A stretch of DNA of 64,000 bases from Chondrus crispus (lineage: Eukaryota > Rhodophyta > Florideophyceae > Gigartinales > Gigartinaceae): the NCBI RefSeq assembly GCF_000350225.1, contig NW_005179020.1, positions 117,180-181,179 of the forward strand, given 5' to 3'. The notes beneath the pieces were generated by a model. It ran no database searches. It was given only the letters and a program-made list of their open reading frames with translations, and had not been told where the DNA came from. Both the position numbers and the translations under genes were made by a program. Positions 41,401-51,078 of this stretch are shown here, piece by piece. The stretch's first letter is position 1. The number at the start of each line of letters is the position of its first letter.

Positions 41401-42564
41401 GATCACAAGGCCGTCCATGTCTTCGTGACAACAAGGAACCAAGCCGGATCGCGAAGAGGGTCGCGCGTCCGTACGCGCGACGAGCCGAGGGGCGACGACG
41501 AGGCCCCCGCTCTTGAAGGACCCACCTCGTTCTGGGAGGAGAACGACGAGTTCGACGCTGTCGACATCCAGCGCGCCGAACAACCCGAAGTTGGCGCGCT
41601 CGCCTCCACGGTCGCCCCTCCGCAGGACGACCTTCCGGCCCCTCTTACGTTAGAGGAGATAGCCGAAGAGCAACGCGTGGATGACTTCTGCCAGACCGTA
41701 CTGGCACGACAGTCAGAGTCCCGGGACTCCGCGTTCTTCGAGGACCACCACGGGGTGCTCAAACGGAGACACCCCTTCGACCCTGACATCGTGCAGGTCG
41801 TGGTGCCACGAACGCTACGGGCTCGGCTTCTCCAGCTCTGCCACACACCAACCATCGCGGGGCACCCGGGCCAGAACCGTATGTACTTCGCGCTCCGTCG
41901 CGAGTACTACTGGCCCCATCTCGCTGCAGATGTCGCAGCTACGGTGCGAGGGTGCCGAACATGCGCGATGAACCGTGTTAAGTTGCGGAAACACCTCAAC
42001 CGTTTGAAGTTGTTTCCGGCAACACGGCCGCTTGAGAGCCTCGCCATCGACATCTTGGGACCGCTACCCAAGACGAAGGCAGGGAAACGGTTCTTTCTCG
42101 TAATTACGGACCGTTTCACCAAGCTGACTCAAGTTGTTGCACTGCGGACCGTAACCGCGTACACGGTAGCCGTCGCGTTCTGCGACGCGTGGGTATTTAA
42201 ATACGGCGTCCCACGCTCGCTACTGTCGGATAACGGACCGCAGTTTAACGCGAAGTTCTTCCACAGCACGTGCCGTGTCCTGGGGGTGACGAACTTGTTC
42301 ACTTCGGCGTACCACCCCCAGACGAACGGGCAGGTCGAGCGGTACAACCGGACGATCGCTTCGATGTTACGGAATTACGTCGGCGAACATCAGGACGACT
42401 GGGACGTGTACTTGGGGCCGCTCACGTACGCGTACAACTCCCACGTACATCGTACGACGAGTACCACGCCCTTCGAGCTCGTCCTCAGCCGACCCCCGCC
42501 GGAGTTCTCTCTACGTAGAGCCGACGGTGACGCGCCCCCGTCCGATAGGGGCAACGCGCGCTGA
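38380..42564 (+). CDS. G3 pol: protease, RT, RNase H, integrase
   Basis: The frame is open from 38380; the first GTG is at 38581 and numbering below is from there. Protease active site is DTCSG at 133-137, with VPVLLGTAFID later. RT has RFCVDYRRLN and the catalytic YLDD at 628-631; RNase H begins IDTDAS near 777; integrase has the HHCC site (GHPGQNR...CRTC) and D, D, E near 1156 (AIDILGP), 1217 (SDNGPQF) and 1252 (NGQVERY). No internal stop. The frame leaves the integrase C-terminus at about 42500 and ends in unrelated residues; the rest of the protein is in the next entry. Looks able to work apart from that shift. Confidence 0.92.
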   Translation, partial: LTIGKRIALTARVVQNPVKTVTFARSREPSCQTNLDPPLFVPGGGGEGLPILFPSNPHKRTETPVSSVRKDEDAEATVSPAHMEEGTVETVSQVPNKKRIERASGPTQGDRGPPEEFKPRTNATSRGDAADRRAPRDQGRRTRKRSRNRRRRPRRNDLVEPGTPKVVDGVICLMTSKINNVLGSIATEGNAFKPGMIAVDTCSGYNLVRKADLPPDWSRYVIRDAPLPRLAGANSNPLKLSAVVRLAVRLRNTTFRIPFVVADQLAVPVLLGTAFIDTHVRSIDIEAQRLELRQGGSVAIVDGKGEPTPPTRRHGRQTSRADARDEAPQAIRIARWVTIPARSQARVRVTTTGRGLVFIEPKPSLQHRHGVRLTNGVVEVLPNQTFDVIVANFSRQERRLPKHTVVGYAKRNPLAILTPERRIAEGIAHALHLTDFTDQVGTAGAGRPGSAQGATVEKRGAGTDGRPAKCPPPEGGTAPASEKDPENPPEDWEKEIDLSYIDDDKFRGHVLEMLRKHSSLWSGALGTIRATEHRIPLEPGTKAIRSMPYRKGPAMREMVAKEVNKMLNAGVIEPASTEWASPVVLVPKKDGSLRFCVDYRRLNAKTAADSYPLPRMDDCIDSLGDAAVFTTLDCNSGYWQIPVAPEDRDKTTFTTHMGTFRHLRMPFGLKGAPATFQRALEIILSGVRWQICLVYLDDVIVFSRTHGEHAKHLDTVLSSLRSAGISLKLKKCSFFQPKVHYLGHVISPGKLSVAEAAADAFKTFTFPRTLTQVRSYLGACNVYRRFVKGFAKIARPLTDMTRKDADPNFDDPTELQLQSFEALKERMISPPILALPRYGRPYMIDTDASAYQLGCTLLQEHEGANDWRPVGYWSYSLSDSERNYSATERECFAVVWAVRTLRPYIEGTKFIVRTDHDALRWLMSLTESSGRLTRWRLRLAEYDFTIQYRPGRMHQVPDALSRLVLPRVTDDPRPVVEVDEDIPTFDAGTTVRDMSDELADHVCTASCDHKAVHVFVTTRNQAGSRRGSRVRTRDEPRGDDEAPALEGPTSFWEENDEFDAVDIQRAEQPEVGALASTVAPPQDDLPAPLTLEEIAEEQRVDDFCQTVLARQSESRDSAFFEDHHGVLKRRHPFDPDIVQVVVPRTLRARLLQLCHTPTIAGHPGQNRMYFALRREYYWPHLAADVAATVRGCRTCAMNRVKLRKHLNRLKLFPATRPLESLAIDILGPLPKTKAGKRFFLVITDRFTKLTQVVALRTVTAYTVAVAFCDAWVFKYGVPRSLLSDNGPQFNAKFFHSTCRVLGVTNLFTSAYHPQTNGQVERYNRTIASMLRNYVGEHQDDWDVYLGPLTYAYNSHVHRTTSTTPFELVLSRPPPEFSLRRADGDAPPSDRGNAR

Positions 42565-43132
42565 ATTCCTCAAGACGTTGGACGACACGATCCAGAAGGC
42601 GTACGGGAGCCTGCGCCGGACGCAGGCTCGGTACAAGCGCGACTTCGATAAGCGCGTCAGACGGCTCAACGCACGTACCAAGCCAGGTAATTACGTCTAC
42701 CTGAACCCCACCGATGGGGCAAAGACGTCTAACAAACTCGCGTCGCCCGCCGTTGGGCCATACCGGGTACTCGCCAACGACCGGCGAACCATCACGATCG
42801 ATCGTGATGGTGTCACCGAGCGCGTCTCCGCAGACCGCTGCGTGTACGCGCCACCACCGACGGGCGCGCCACGGGCGAGTACAACAACCCCAAGTGACCT
42901 TGCCGACAAGGTCACCGAGGGCACGCAGTATGCCGTGGAACGATTACTCCGGCATCGAGCCATGGAGGACGTAACAATCGAGTTTCTCATCAAGTGGGCG
43001 GATTACGACACGCCCACATGGACCGCCCGGACTCACGTTCCGGAGGAGTTGGTGTCTTGTTACGCCCAACACCTCCGGAGACGCACCGGCAGGAACCTCA
43101 CGTCTGACGCCAACGCGGACGTTCACGCTTGA
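42527..43132 (+). CDS. G3 integrase C-terminus with chromodomain, +1 frame
   Basis: Continues the integrase: TRPRPIGATRAEF, a helical DNA-binding part, a GPY-type segment (SPAVGPYRVL), then a chromodomain (QYAVERLLRHRAMEDVTIEFLIKWADY... in two pieces, with TPTWTAR). It is one base ahead of pol and overlaps it by 38 bp. A single indel at about 42500, or frameshifting, accounts for the split. Chromodomains of chromoviruses bind methylated histone tails. Confidence 0.82.
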   Translation: MTRPRPIGATRAEFLKTLDDTIQKAYGSLRRTQARYKRDFDKRVRRLNARTKPGNYVYLNPTDGAKTSNKLASPAVGPYRVLANDRRTITIDRDGVTERVSADRCVYAPPPTGAPRASTTTPSDLADKVTEGTQYAVERLLRHRAMEDVTIEFLIKWADYDTPTWTARTHVPEELVSCYAQHLRRRTGRNLTSDANADVHA

Positions 43133-44595
43133 GAGGGGGGCCCTCAACCGCTTCGTTACGGTTGACGTGAGGACCGCACAGAAGTCAAGCCGTATTTGAC
43201 TTCCGAAACCCAAGGACGCACGACGTAAGGCGTAAGAATGAGGCAGTACGGACTACCTCAAGGAATTGTGGCCCTCGTATTGACCGACTATACGAGGGTC
43301 CACGTGTACTCGAACGGATAAGGCGAATGCTCCTTTGTGGGAGCAGAAAGGTCGGACGCTTCCCCCCGAACTGGGTCGCCGGACATTCCGTTAAGTCTGG
43401 CAACCGCGGCGAGAGGACGTCCGACGAACGAGACGATCACCTGCACAAGGCAGCCGGTACCGGAAGCAGTTAGGCTTCCTTCAGCCGATCGTTGGCGAGC
43501 GCTTACGGAGTCGGATGCGAGAATTCGCGTCTTAGGGGACACGAAACGTCCCAGGGATGGCCGCCTAGAATGCGGCATTATGCTCAAGTCGCGCCAGGTG
43601 AGCGTGGGAGCGAACGGATTGCACAAAGCAAGGCGCGAGGTGTGAAGAATAGCGTACGCATACTTTGGTACGGGCCGAGTGAGGACGGAGGAGGGGGCGG
43701 ACGAACAACGGCCACTCCACTGTCACGATAATATGCCAAGAGAGGCACCGCATGGCCTCAGAGAATGATTGGGATGATGGCGGTCACCCCAGGGGTGATA
43801 TAATGCTGTACAGTGCTTGGGCCGCCGACGCGAACAACATGGAAAAAATAAGGAGAAATAAGTCTTACTGTGCAGCACTCGGTGTCAACCTGCCACCACG
43901 GGCAGGAGAAAATTAACGAAAAAGTAGTCGCGAAAATGGACAACTCACGTGAGCAAACGCATGCACGTTGGCGTGCGAGACACGCAATGGCACGCGGGAT
44001 GGCCGAACGTACCCTCGGCCTGACCGGTTCGACGGCCCGTACCGCACCCCGACGGAGACACACTCTCTGGCGGCGACAACGGAAGCGGCGCTCCGGACAC
44101 GCAGCCTGCCGACGACACCGTCCGTGGTCGGCAGCTGAAGGGCAACCGCGCCGACACCGCCACCTTACCCGGAAACGAAAAATATTGGGTGGTGGAAATT
44201 GCTGCGGGCAAACAGGTGGCCCGGACCACACGTGCACGGCGCCGCGCCCTCCCCATCGCTGGCGAGGGCTGACTAACATAAGGATCCTCGTCGCGCCTCG
44301 TCGCGCCCCGCGCCCTCCCCATCGCTGGCGAGGGCTGACTAACATAAGGATTCTCGTCGCGCCTCGTCGCGCCGCGCGCCCTCGCCATCGTTGGCGAGGG
44401 CTGACTAACATAAGGATTTCCGTCGCGCCTCGTCGCGCGGCTCACTGAAAAGGGAAAGCAGAAGGCACCCAGCACGGACGGACAGAGGATCACGGGGGCA
44501 GTAAGGATGGCTGTCGCTCGGCTGCAAGGAGGTGACGGACAGGTTCTACAAGCGTCAGGAGTGAACGCGGACGTTCACTCTTGAGGGGGGGGTGA
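43133..44595. other. G3 3' internal region
   Basis: 1.46 kb between pol and the 3' LTR. All frames are rather open because of high GC. A 192-codon arginine-rich plus frame (43870-44448) contains three in-frame copies of a 22-residue unit from the 66-bp repeat; two minus-strand frames are also open here. I cannot tell which, if any, is translated. Confidence 0.4.
44247..44445 (+). repeat. 66-bp tandem repeat, three copies
   Basis: CCCTC(C/G)CCATCG(C/T)TGGCGAGG recurs at 44247, 44313 and 44379. 66 is a multiple of three, so frames across it stay open. Confidence 0.85.
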
Positions 44596-45188
44596 TGTGG
44601 TATAACCCCAAACGGAAATTAGATTAGGATCGGATCAGGGACAGTAAGGCAACGAGCCTTACAGCCATGCGCGCACACACGAGTCCTCCGCGTGTACGGG
44701 ACGCGTACTACACGTGGAATGTCATCCCCGCCGGCTGACAGCGTTACAGTGTCGGTAGACCGGCACTACTGTAGAGTTATGATAGACTACAATGTACATT
44801 AAATATGAGCGGACCGCCGGCGGTGGAGGACGACAAGGAGGGACTTGTCAAGGATCCTCCACCTTGGTCCGCCCGCTTACTTTTAGGTACTTCCGTCCGT
44901 TTTACCTAGGAGTCGCACCGCGCACGGGTTGAGGACGCGCGTAGCACGCCCACGAGCCGGCTCCACCTCCGCCCGTCGGTACTGGATCGTCACCCAGTAC
45001 CGCTCCGGGGCGTCGAGGCGTAGAACCGCTCGCGCGTGCGCGCGTCCTCCCCGATCCCGCTCTACCACCGCTACCTCGAGCCCGTGCTCGGTACGGTGGG
45101 TGGGCTGTGCTTCTGTCTTCCCGCCGATCGGGGTCTTTCCGAACTGTCAGTACTCACCCCCCTCGTCGTTGGGGGTGATTATACTACA
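44596..45188 (+). repeat. G3 3' LTR
   Basis: 593 bp; differs from the 5' LTR at two sites (about 35218 and 35550 on the left copy). A short purine run (GAGGGGGGGGTGA) precedes it. Confidence 0.95.
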
Positions 45189-45199
45189 CCGTGGAAGGC

Positions 45200-45460
45200 G
45201 GAAGGACAGGTGTCTGGTTTTGTTTAGTCTCAAACCGGTGTTTGATGGAGGGGAGCTGGGGGACAGGTGTCCTGTAGTGTAGCCTTAGACACGTGTGTTT
45301 GAGAGGGCAAAAGGGGGGGAGGGGCAGGTGTTCTCTGTAGCCTCAAACACGTGTGCTTGAGAAGGCCAGAGGGGGGAGCGGACAGGTGTCCTGTGCTGGA
45401 GTCTTAGACACGTGGGTTTGAGAGGGACAGAGGGGGGGGGCAGACAGGTGTCCTTTTAGG
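45200..45460 (-). repeat. about 60-bp tandem repeat in the C1 leader
   Basis: CAGGTGT recurs at 45207, 45264, 45325, 45383 and 45445, each followed by a TAG(A/C)-CACGTG-like segment and a G-rich run. It lies between the C2H2 frame and gag of C1. Confidence 0.75.
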
Positions 45461-45513
45461 GTACCGTAAGAAAATTTTAAAGTTGCCCGCCCTTTTTTTA
45501 AGAGACAGAGATT

Positions 45514-46218
45514 CTAATTTTGGCGGGCTTCCTGCTGACGGCGGGCGTGTCTAAAGTGGATCCGGGAGCGCTTGTGGGATTCAAAATTATGCCTGTCAGC
45601 AAACGGGAGATCGCAGAGCTGACAGTGTAGTCGAGCGGCGAGATCCTGGAGGCGGGTTTGTGGGCGCGCGTGTCGGCCACTCGCCTCGTGAAAGGAGAGT
45701 TGTCGCCGCGAGGTGAAAGAACGTGCGCATGGGCGACAAGTGTACACCGTTATATTACGGGAAGGCGGGTTGCGTCGGCGACGTGCGCGCTGCTCTGCCA
45801 CACGCGCAATGTGGCGCGGGCGGAATTCAGAGAACGGGGACGTATCTCCCTCGTCGACGAGATTGATGGTCGACGAAGCGCAGGAGGCGGATCGGGAGGC
45901 GGTTGAGTCTCCAAACGGGACGTGCTCGGCTTCTAATTGGACAAGTGGCGGTCCTGTACACTCTGTATAATTCGAGTCCGTGTAAAAATCAGTGCTGACC
46001 GGCGTCCGCGGGCGAATATCTTGGTTCGCGGAGGTGCAATCCGGATCGGGGGCAGAACAATTGGGATTACTGGCTTCGGAATCAGGATCGGCGGCGGCGG
46101 AGTCGGGATCGGCGGCGGCGAAATCTTGATCAGCGACAGCAACAGCAATGCGTCGCCTCTTGGTAGCAGCTTCGCGTACTACAGCTGGATCGTTGGCCGC
46201 TCGTTTGAGCCGTGCCAT
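45514..46218 (-). CDS. C2H2 zinc-finger protein encoded in C1 upstream of gag
   Basis: ATG 46218, 234 residues, same strand as C1 gag, placed between the 5' LTR and gag. N-terminus is basic (MARLKRAAN...TKRRRI, a likely nuclear signal), then an acidic repeat of the type AAADPDS, then two C2H2 fingers near the C-terminus: YTCRPCARSF..LSFHEASGRH and LHCQLCDLPF..FESHKRSRIH. Both have C-x2-C-x12-H-x5-H, the spacing of JAZ/U1-type fingers that often bind RNA or structured nucleic acid. Intact while gag and RT of C1 are broken. Could be a captured host gene or an element accessory protein. Confidence 0.7.
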   Translation of the reverse strand: MARLKRAANDPAVVREAATKRRRIAVAVADQDFAAADPDSAAADPDSEASNPNCSAPDPDCTSANQDIRPRTPVSTDFYTDSNYTECTGPPLVQLEAEHVPFGDSTASRSASCASSTINLVDEGDTSPFSEFRPRHIARVAEQRARRRRNPPSRNITVYTCRPCARSFTSRRQLSFHEASGRHARPQTRLQDLAARLHCQLCDLPFADRHNFESHKRSRIHFRHARRQQEARQN

Positions 46219-46370
46219 AAAAATTACCAATAAATTGGTCACACGTGTGCGCGTGCGTGGTATTACACACTAGCAATTATCATACAGTAATAAATTGGTA
46301 GTGTATAAGGAACCAAAAATCTTTTTTTCTTGAAATTTCCGTGCGGTAGGCGTGTCCGTGAACTTATAAG

Positions 46371-46833
46371 TGTCGGAATTTGCCCAACGGGCGGGCGGTG
46401 ATCTGAAACGTGTCCAAGTAGTGCGGGCCACTGGGGCTCTAGGCACCAAAAGGGGGCACAGGCCGGTGTGGCTCGGGGTGCGGGAGGGGGACGGGGAACA
46501 GCTCAGCTTTCGGGTTGGGGTTCGGTTTTTTGGGTGTGAGATTGGTGAGGACGAAGACGTTAATCGTCTTTGTCCTCGGGCATTGTACTCCCACACGATG
46601 TAAAGTCGACTGGACTAAAAGTGTACTCAAACCCCTCTTCAGAGAGGTACTACCTACGATTCTGCCCCTATTGACCTTAATTGAGCGTTTGCTCTTTTTG
46701 GCAGCGAGGGTCCTTTAGGAGGATCCCCAATTTGTAGGTAGTTGAATTGTCTACGCGAGATGTGCCACCCACTAGGGACAGGTGGCACCACATTAGGAAG
46801 TTGGTAGTGATAGACACTAATAAAATTGTGACA
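46371..46833 (-). repeat. C1 5' LTR
   Basis: 463 bp. On the minus strand TGTCACAATT...CCGACA. Contains about 107 bp absent from the 3' LTR. Confidence 0.85.
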
Positions 46834-46838
46834 GTTGT

Positions 46839-46948
46839 ATCGTACTCGTTGGCGGAGTGATGCTGCACTTTCATCACTAAGGTTGGGAAAGGACTCCCAG
46901 AAGGGGGTTTTCCAGTTCAAGCTGGCTTCCGCACTGTGTTGCGTCTGA
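46839..46948 (+). pseudogene. short ORF interrupted by C1 (downstream part)
   Basis: Continuation of 28762-28894 in the same frame after removal of C1 and one copy of GTTGT. Ends FQFKLASALCCV then TGA. Confidence 0.35.
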
Positions 46949-48570
46949 AGTAAAGACTTTTTGTATGAGTTCCGGTGGCGCCAGTGGTGCAGCTGGGTCA
47001 AGGCAGCCGATGTTCGTTTCCGTCATCGAGAAATATTCAGGTTGCACGAATGAAGGCAAATATCGGAGAACGACCGGCAACGGGCTTCGTGCAAACGCTG
47101 ATATTTATAAACGGCGGAAAAGTAGAGCCCTCGAAGCCGTGCTGGAGCGGCGGCGATGGGGCTACCAGCGTAGGAGGCGTGTATGCCAGATACCAATGAG
47201 GTGAGGCCGTGGCATCCGTGTAAAACAGCAGCCGTATCCGAGCACTGATACTTGGCTACATGGCAACACTATGTTGAGACGTCCTTGCCGAAGACATTGT
47301 GAAGAGAATAAGGTATAGAAGGCGCTCCAGGAGCATTTTATTTACAACTCATCGGGCCTAGTTTTCCTAGATCTAAGCCCGAACTCGTCGAGCAACCGCT
47401 GTAAAAGACTCTACTACACATCGAACTCGGGCCGGGCTGCTTTCTTTGCGCCCTCCTTGCAAAGATCTGAGCTACTGCTGGCCGCAAATACGCTTAAAGG
47501 GAAATGGAGCTCCGAACACTCCGTGGCGGTGCTCCGTCGACTGTTCCTTGTTTTGGGTTGCGTTGGGCCATTGACCTTGCCCACTGCCTATCAGGCGCAT
47601 TGCACTACATTCAGACATGTTTTTGGCATACCTTCTCGCTACTTCTTATGCTCGTACCATTTAAATCACAGTCGTTTGGCTCAGAAAGAGGCCCATCTGT
47701 CTGATTCGATACATGTGGGTTGCAGAGACCATTCATATGTTTTCAAATAGAATGGTTGTGGTGGTTATGGATCACGTTTACACCGAACCCCTTTCTACTT
47801 TAATGGTGGGTAATCTTCGAAAATGAACCCTCCGACCTTGTCATTTTCACTTAAAACATGTCAGATTGTGACGCTGAGATGCCTTTCCGTCATTCATGCT
47901 CTACCGGCGTGACTCAGGCACTGCTCAAGCTTTTTGACAGACTTTCTTCGGCCTGAACCTCAGAGCTTTACAGTTATTGGCATTGCAACATTGACGTTTT
48001 TACTGTACTACAAATTATCCTTGGAAAATCACCGTTTTCGACGAGGAACCTCTTGCTGTCGGAGGTGGCATAGCAGCGTGGCCGGAGGCAAGTCCGCGCG
48101 CAGGGCTCGCGCGCGCCCGTTCTCGAGTTCGAAGCCCAATTTTGTTCAACTGGCCCATAATTTTGCTACATTATCAGTATTTTTTTGGCGGCCACTGTAA
48201 TGCACATATCTGAAAACGCCGGTAGGCATCTTCTTTCTCGTTCTCCCCGCCACCGTTTGCAACGCCGTTCCCACCCCCACCCTAGCTTCATCCTCCCTCC
48301 GCCCCGCCATGCCGGTATACGCGTACCATTTCATCAAATCCTTCATGACATTAGGTGCAGTAAAAGAATTTGAATACGATAGAACATTCAAAAGATCTGA
48401 GCAGCACCCCGGCGGCAACACATCTGACATCGAATGTTCGCGCACAATCTTCTGTGCACACGACATTTGCCTCTCCTCCTCTACCGCTAACTTCATCATC
48501 TTCAACAATTGCACAAAGAGCCCACGCTTGGCTGATGCTGGTGGAGCAACATCGGAATGCAGTATTCCGT
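46949..48570. other. unassigned sequence
   Basis: 1.6 kb with only short frames, e.g. plus 46965-47204 (79 codons) and minus 48514-48146 (122 codons), none with a recognisable domain. Two overlapping plus frames at 46965-47204 are both open. Confidence 0.4.
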
Positions 48571-48571
48571 G

Positions 48572-50240
48572 TCACGAAATTTCGTTCTCAGCAAGACCCG
48601 GTTCCGATTTGGGAACGGAAATTCCCTTCACGCCTTGCTCCTCATTTTCCCTTTGAATCTCCACAGTAGCGCAAGTGAAGTTCGCTCCACATCCGTGTTC
48701 CCATGCTGTTCGTATCTCCCGGCGGTAATTGGGATTGATACATGCAGTTATAGGTATCACATCATGTAAAGCATGGAGCATGCTCTTGGTCTCTGATGAA
48801 GCAATAGTGAGAATGCCACGTGTTTGGACCTCGGGGTCTAACGCACCCAGGACCCGTACAAGGGACCGACGGGCCATCCTACGGTAGAAAGGGACCGAGG
48901 GATTTTATGGCCCTTGCACCCGTACAGGGGGCTGCCTCAATGAGGATTGCAGCGTACGAGGCATGGACAAACGGAGAAAGGGAGGTGAAGCCATGGCCTC
49001 CGAGGCGGAGCAGGAGGCCGATTTGCGTCGCCATAGCACGGGAGACGGGAACGTCATTGAGGCGGGAGGAGGCCGAGAGTTGGGGCTCATCAAAGAGAAT
49101 TGCGGCGGGGAGGGAGATATCGGGAGGCGTTAGGCGGAAGACATGCTCTACCCGGCATACGGAGGCGGTGACACGGTGCAGATGAAACCGAGTGCGCGCA
49201 TCAGGTATGTCCTCTAGGAGCTGAAGAGAGGCATGGCAGGACTGGACCTTCTGTAAAAGATGGTGGCGGATGAAGGCTTGCGTGCCCAGCGAGGCTCCCA
49301 GCAGGACGAGACCCTCATCTTGGGCCACAGCGAGGGGAAATATTTGAAGGAGGCGGGACAGGTTTGCTGACGTGGTGGTGGGCCAGTGGGCCCGACATTT
49401 CTCAATATTCATGTAGAAACCGGACGCTGGACCCTCGTCGCGTAGTATTTTTAGTGCCTTGAGAACTTCATCGATAGGGCCGACAATGGTGCCATCATCA
49501 GCATACCATCGATTGAGGGCGAATCTGCACTGGCGACTGATACGGCGGACCAGGGGCTGGATGGCGAGTGGAAAGAGGAGCATACTGGCAGGGTCGCCTT
49601 GCTCGGTGCCCTCTTGGCTCTGCATGAGGAACCGAGGGGTGGAAGGCAAGACTAGATCCGGCACTGTGCGGCCGTATATTAGATTCAAAAAGCGAGCGAG
49701 GCTTGGCGTCTGAAGCGGGAGGCGATCGAGCAATGAATGGCGAAAAAAGGAATTAAAGGCATTTCGCGCGTCCACAGAGACCATAATATAGTTTGAATCC
49801 CGACCGTGGCGGTGCATCAGCATTCTACAGTCATGCACTATGGCATCCATCCCCGAGGGGACGGCATTTGCCAACTGCTCGGGGGGGGCCAATCGCTAGT
49901 GTTCTCGATGGCGGGCGGCAGGAGGACTTTGGTGACAAGGCGACGTAAGGCTTGGCCTACAGCGATTGGCCCAATCTTGCCCGGACGGGGCTGCAGCGGG
50001 ATCAATGTAGAAGCGGCAAGGAGAGGCGCGGCTTGATCTGGAATGTCCCCGCGAGCAAGGCGCCGAACTAAGCGCGTCAGGGCAGACAGCCCAGTCACTC
50101 CAGCTTCAGGGCTAAGGGTCGTGCGGGCAAGTAGCTGGAGGATGCGCGGGGATAGGCGGTCAGGGCCTGCGGCGGACGTGGGATTCAAGTCACGTGCTGC
50201 GCGTAGAACTTGTCCCTCGGTGATGTCAGGTGACGGGGGA
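48572..50240 (-). pseudogene. non-LTR-type reverse transcriptase gene, 3' part
   Basis: Minus-strand RT with SVDARNAFNSFFR, EGTEQGDPASMLLF and the catalytic WYADDGTIV in 49892-48879. The upstream part (50188-49838) reads AAGPDRLSPRIL and LIPLQPRPGKIGPIAVG...LRRLV, the fingers of the same RT. The two are out of frame across a run of eight C (minus strand) near 49885. Beyond 48879 a stop is followed by a further frame (48877-48572). The 5' side ends at the G4 insertion. This type of RT is found in LINE-like elements; no endonuclease is visible. Confidence 0.8.
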
Positions 50241-50975
50241 TGTAGTGCACTGGTACGCCTCCCTCATTCGCGAGGCATACGCGGGATGCCACCCTCACGG
50301 GTGCGCCTCCCACGTGTACACCACGGATATTCGTGTACCTGTACCACGTGTAATCGTGTAACTACCCACCCAGGCATGGCCGGGTGTAAGCCCTGTCGAA
50401 GTACGGACAGCCTGTCACTCCACGTCTAGGCGTGTCGATCCCCACGTGTGAGCGGGTATCATAACCCTATACAGGGGGGTATTGCGTACTGTATAGAGTC
50501 TATGCTAGTACGCCGGTATTTATTACCGTGTTTTAATTAATTATTATTAATTAATTATTATTAACTAATATTATCACGACGTCGACTACTATATAGTCGA
50601 CGTTCGACCCTAAGTAAGGAAGGCACGAAGCCTTGGGTCCTTTTCCTAAGCTTCTGGAATCTCGGTAGTAGCCTCGCGCCAGTATAGCACAAGCCGTGCT
50701 ACACTACGCGAGCCCATCTACGACCGCGAATCCCAACCGCTCTACCGCGCGTGCTGCTACCGAGGATACTAACCGCTCTACCGCGCGAGACGTCCCTACC
50801 GCTCCGCCCCCTCTGGGCGATCCCCTGTTCTAACCCTCCTTTTTTTTGCTACCTATTGCGCCGATCGCGCCCGGACCCCGTTGCCGGTTATCACCGGGTG
50901 GTCTCCCGTACAACCCGCGTTCCGAACACGAGTGCTCTGCCCTGGGGTTATACACCGCGACCCCAGTGCACGACA
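50241..50975 (+). repeat. G4 5' LTR
   Basis: TGTAGTGCACTGG...CCCCAGTGCACGACA. Contains a very AT-rich stretch (50530-50575) with repeated TTAATTAATTATTA. Confidence 0.93.
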
Positions 50976-51078
50976 TTTTGGTCTCCCGACCTAGAAATCT
51001 GCCGAGTCTCTAACCCCTTTCTCTCTTCTAATTGTTTCTTTTGAGGGTGCTCACCACCGTTCACAGGTGTTTCAAGAC

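Larger units (their letters stand above)
35204..45188 (+). mobile_element. G3: complete Ty3/gypsy chromovirus
   Basis: 9985 bp, flanked by CCGTG (35199-35203 and 45189-45193), inserted in C1. LTRs of 593 bp differ at two positions seen by eye. After the 5' LTR comes TGGTCTCCCGACCTAGA (35798-35814), a primer binding site shared with G4. Gag, pol and a chromodomain frame follow; 1.4 kb of mostly non-coding DNA precedes the 3' LTR. Confidence 0.95.
28895..46833 (-). mobile_element. C1: Ty1/copia element with nested insertions
   Basis: Flanked by GTTGT at 28890-28894 and 46834-46838. The left LTR (28895-29250) and right LTR (46371-46833) match except for a stretch of about 107 bp missing on the left. 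The order gag, protease, integrase, RT, RNase H on the minus strand is that of copia. Two later insertions split it: a solo LTR (30555-31666) and G3 (35204-45188). Without them C1 is about 6.8 kb. Most coding frames are broken. Confidence 0.85.

Noticed and set aside
43758..44493. Minus-strand arginine- and serine-rich ORFs in G3
   Set aside because: They overlap each other and a plus-strand frame in a GC-rich repeat; low-complexity openness is the simpler reading.
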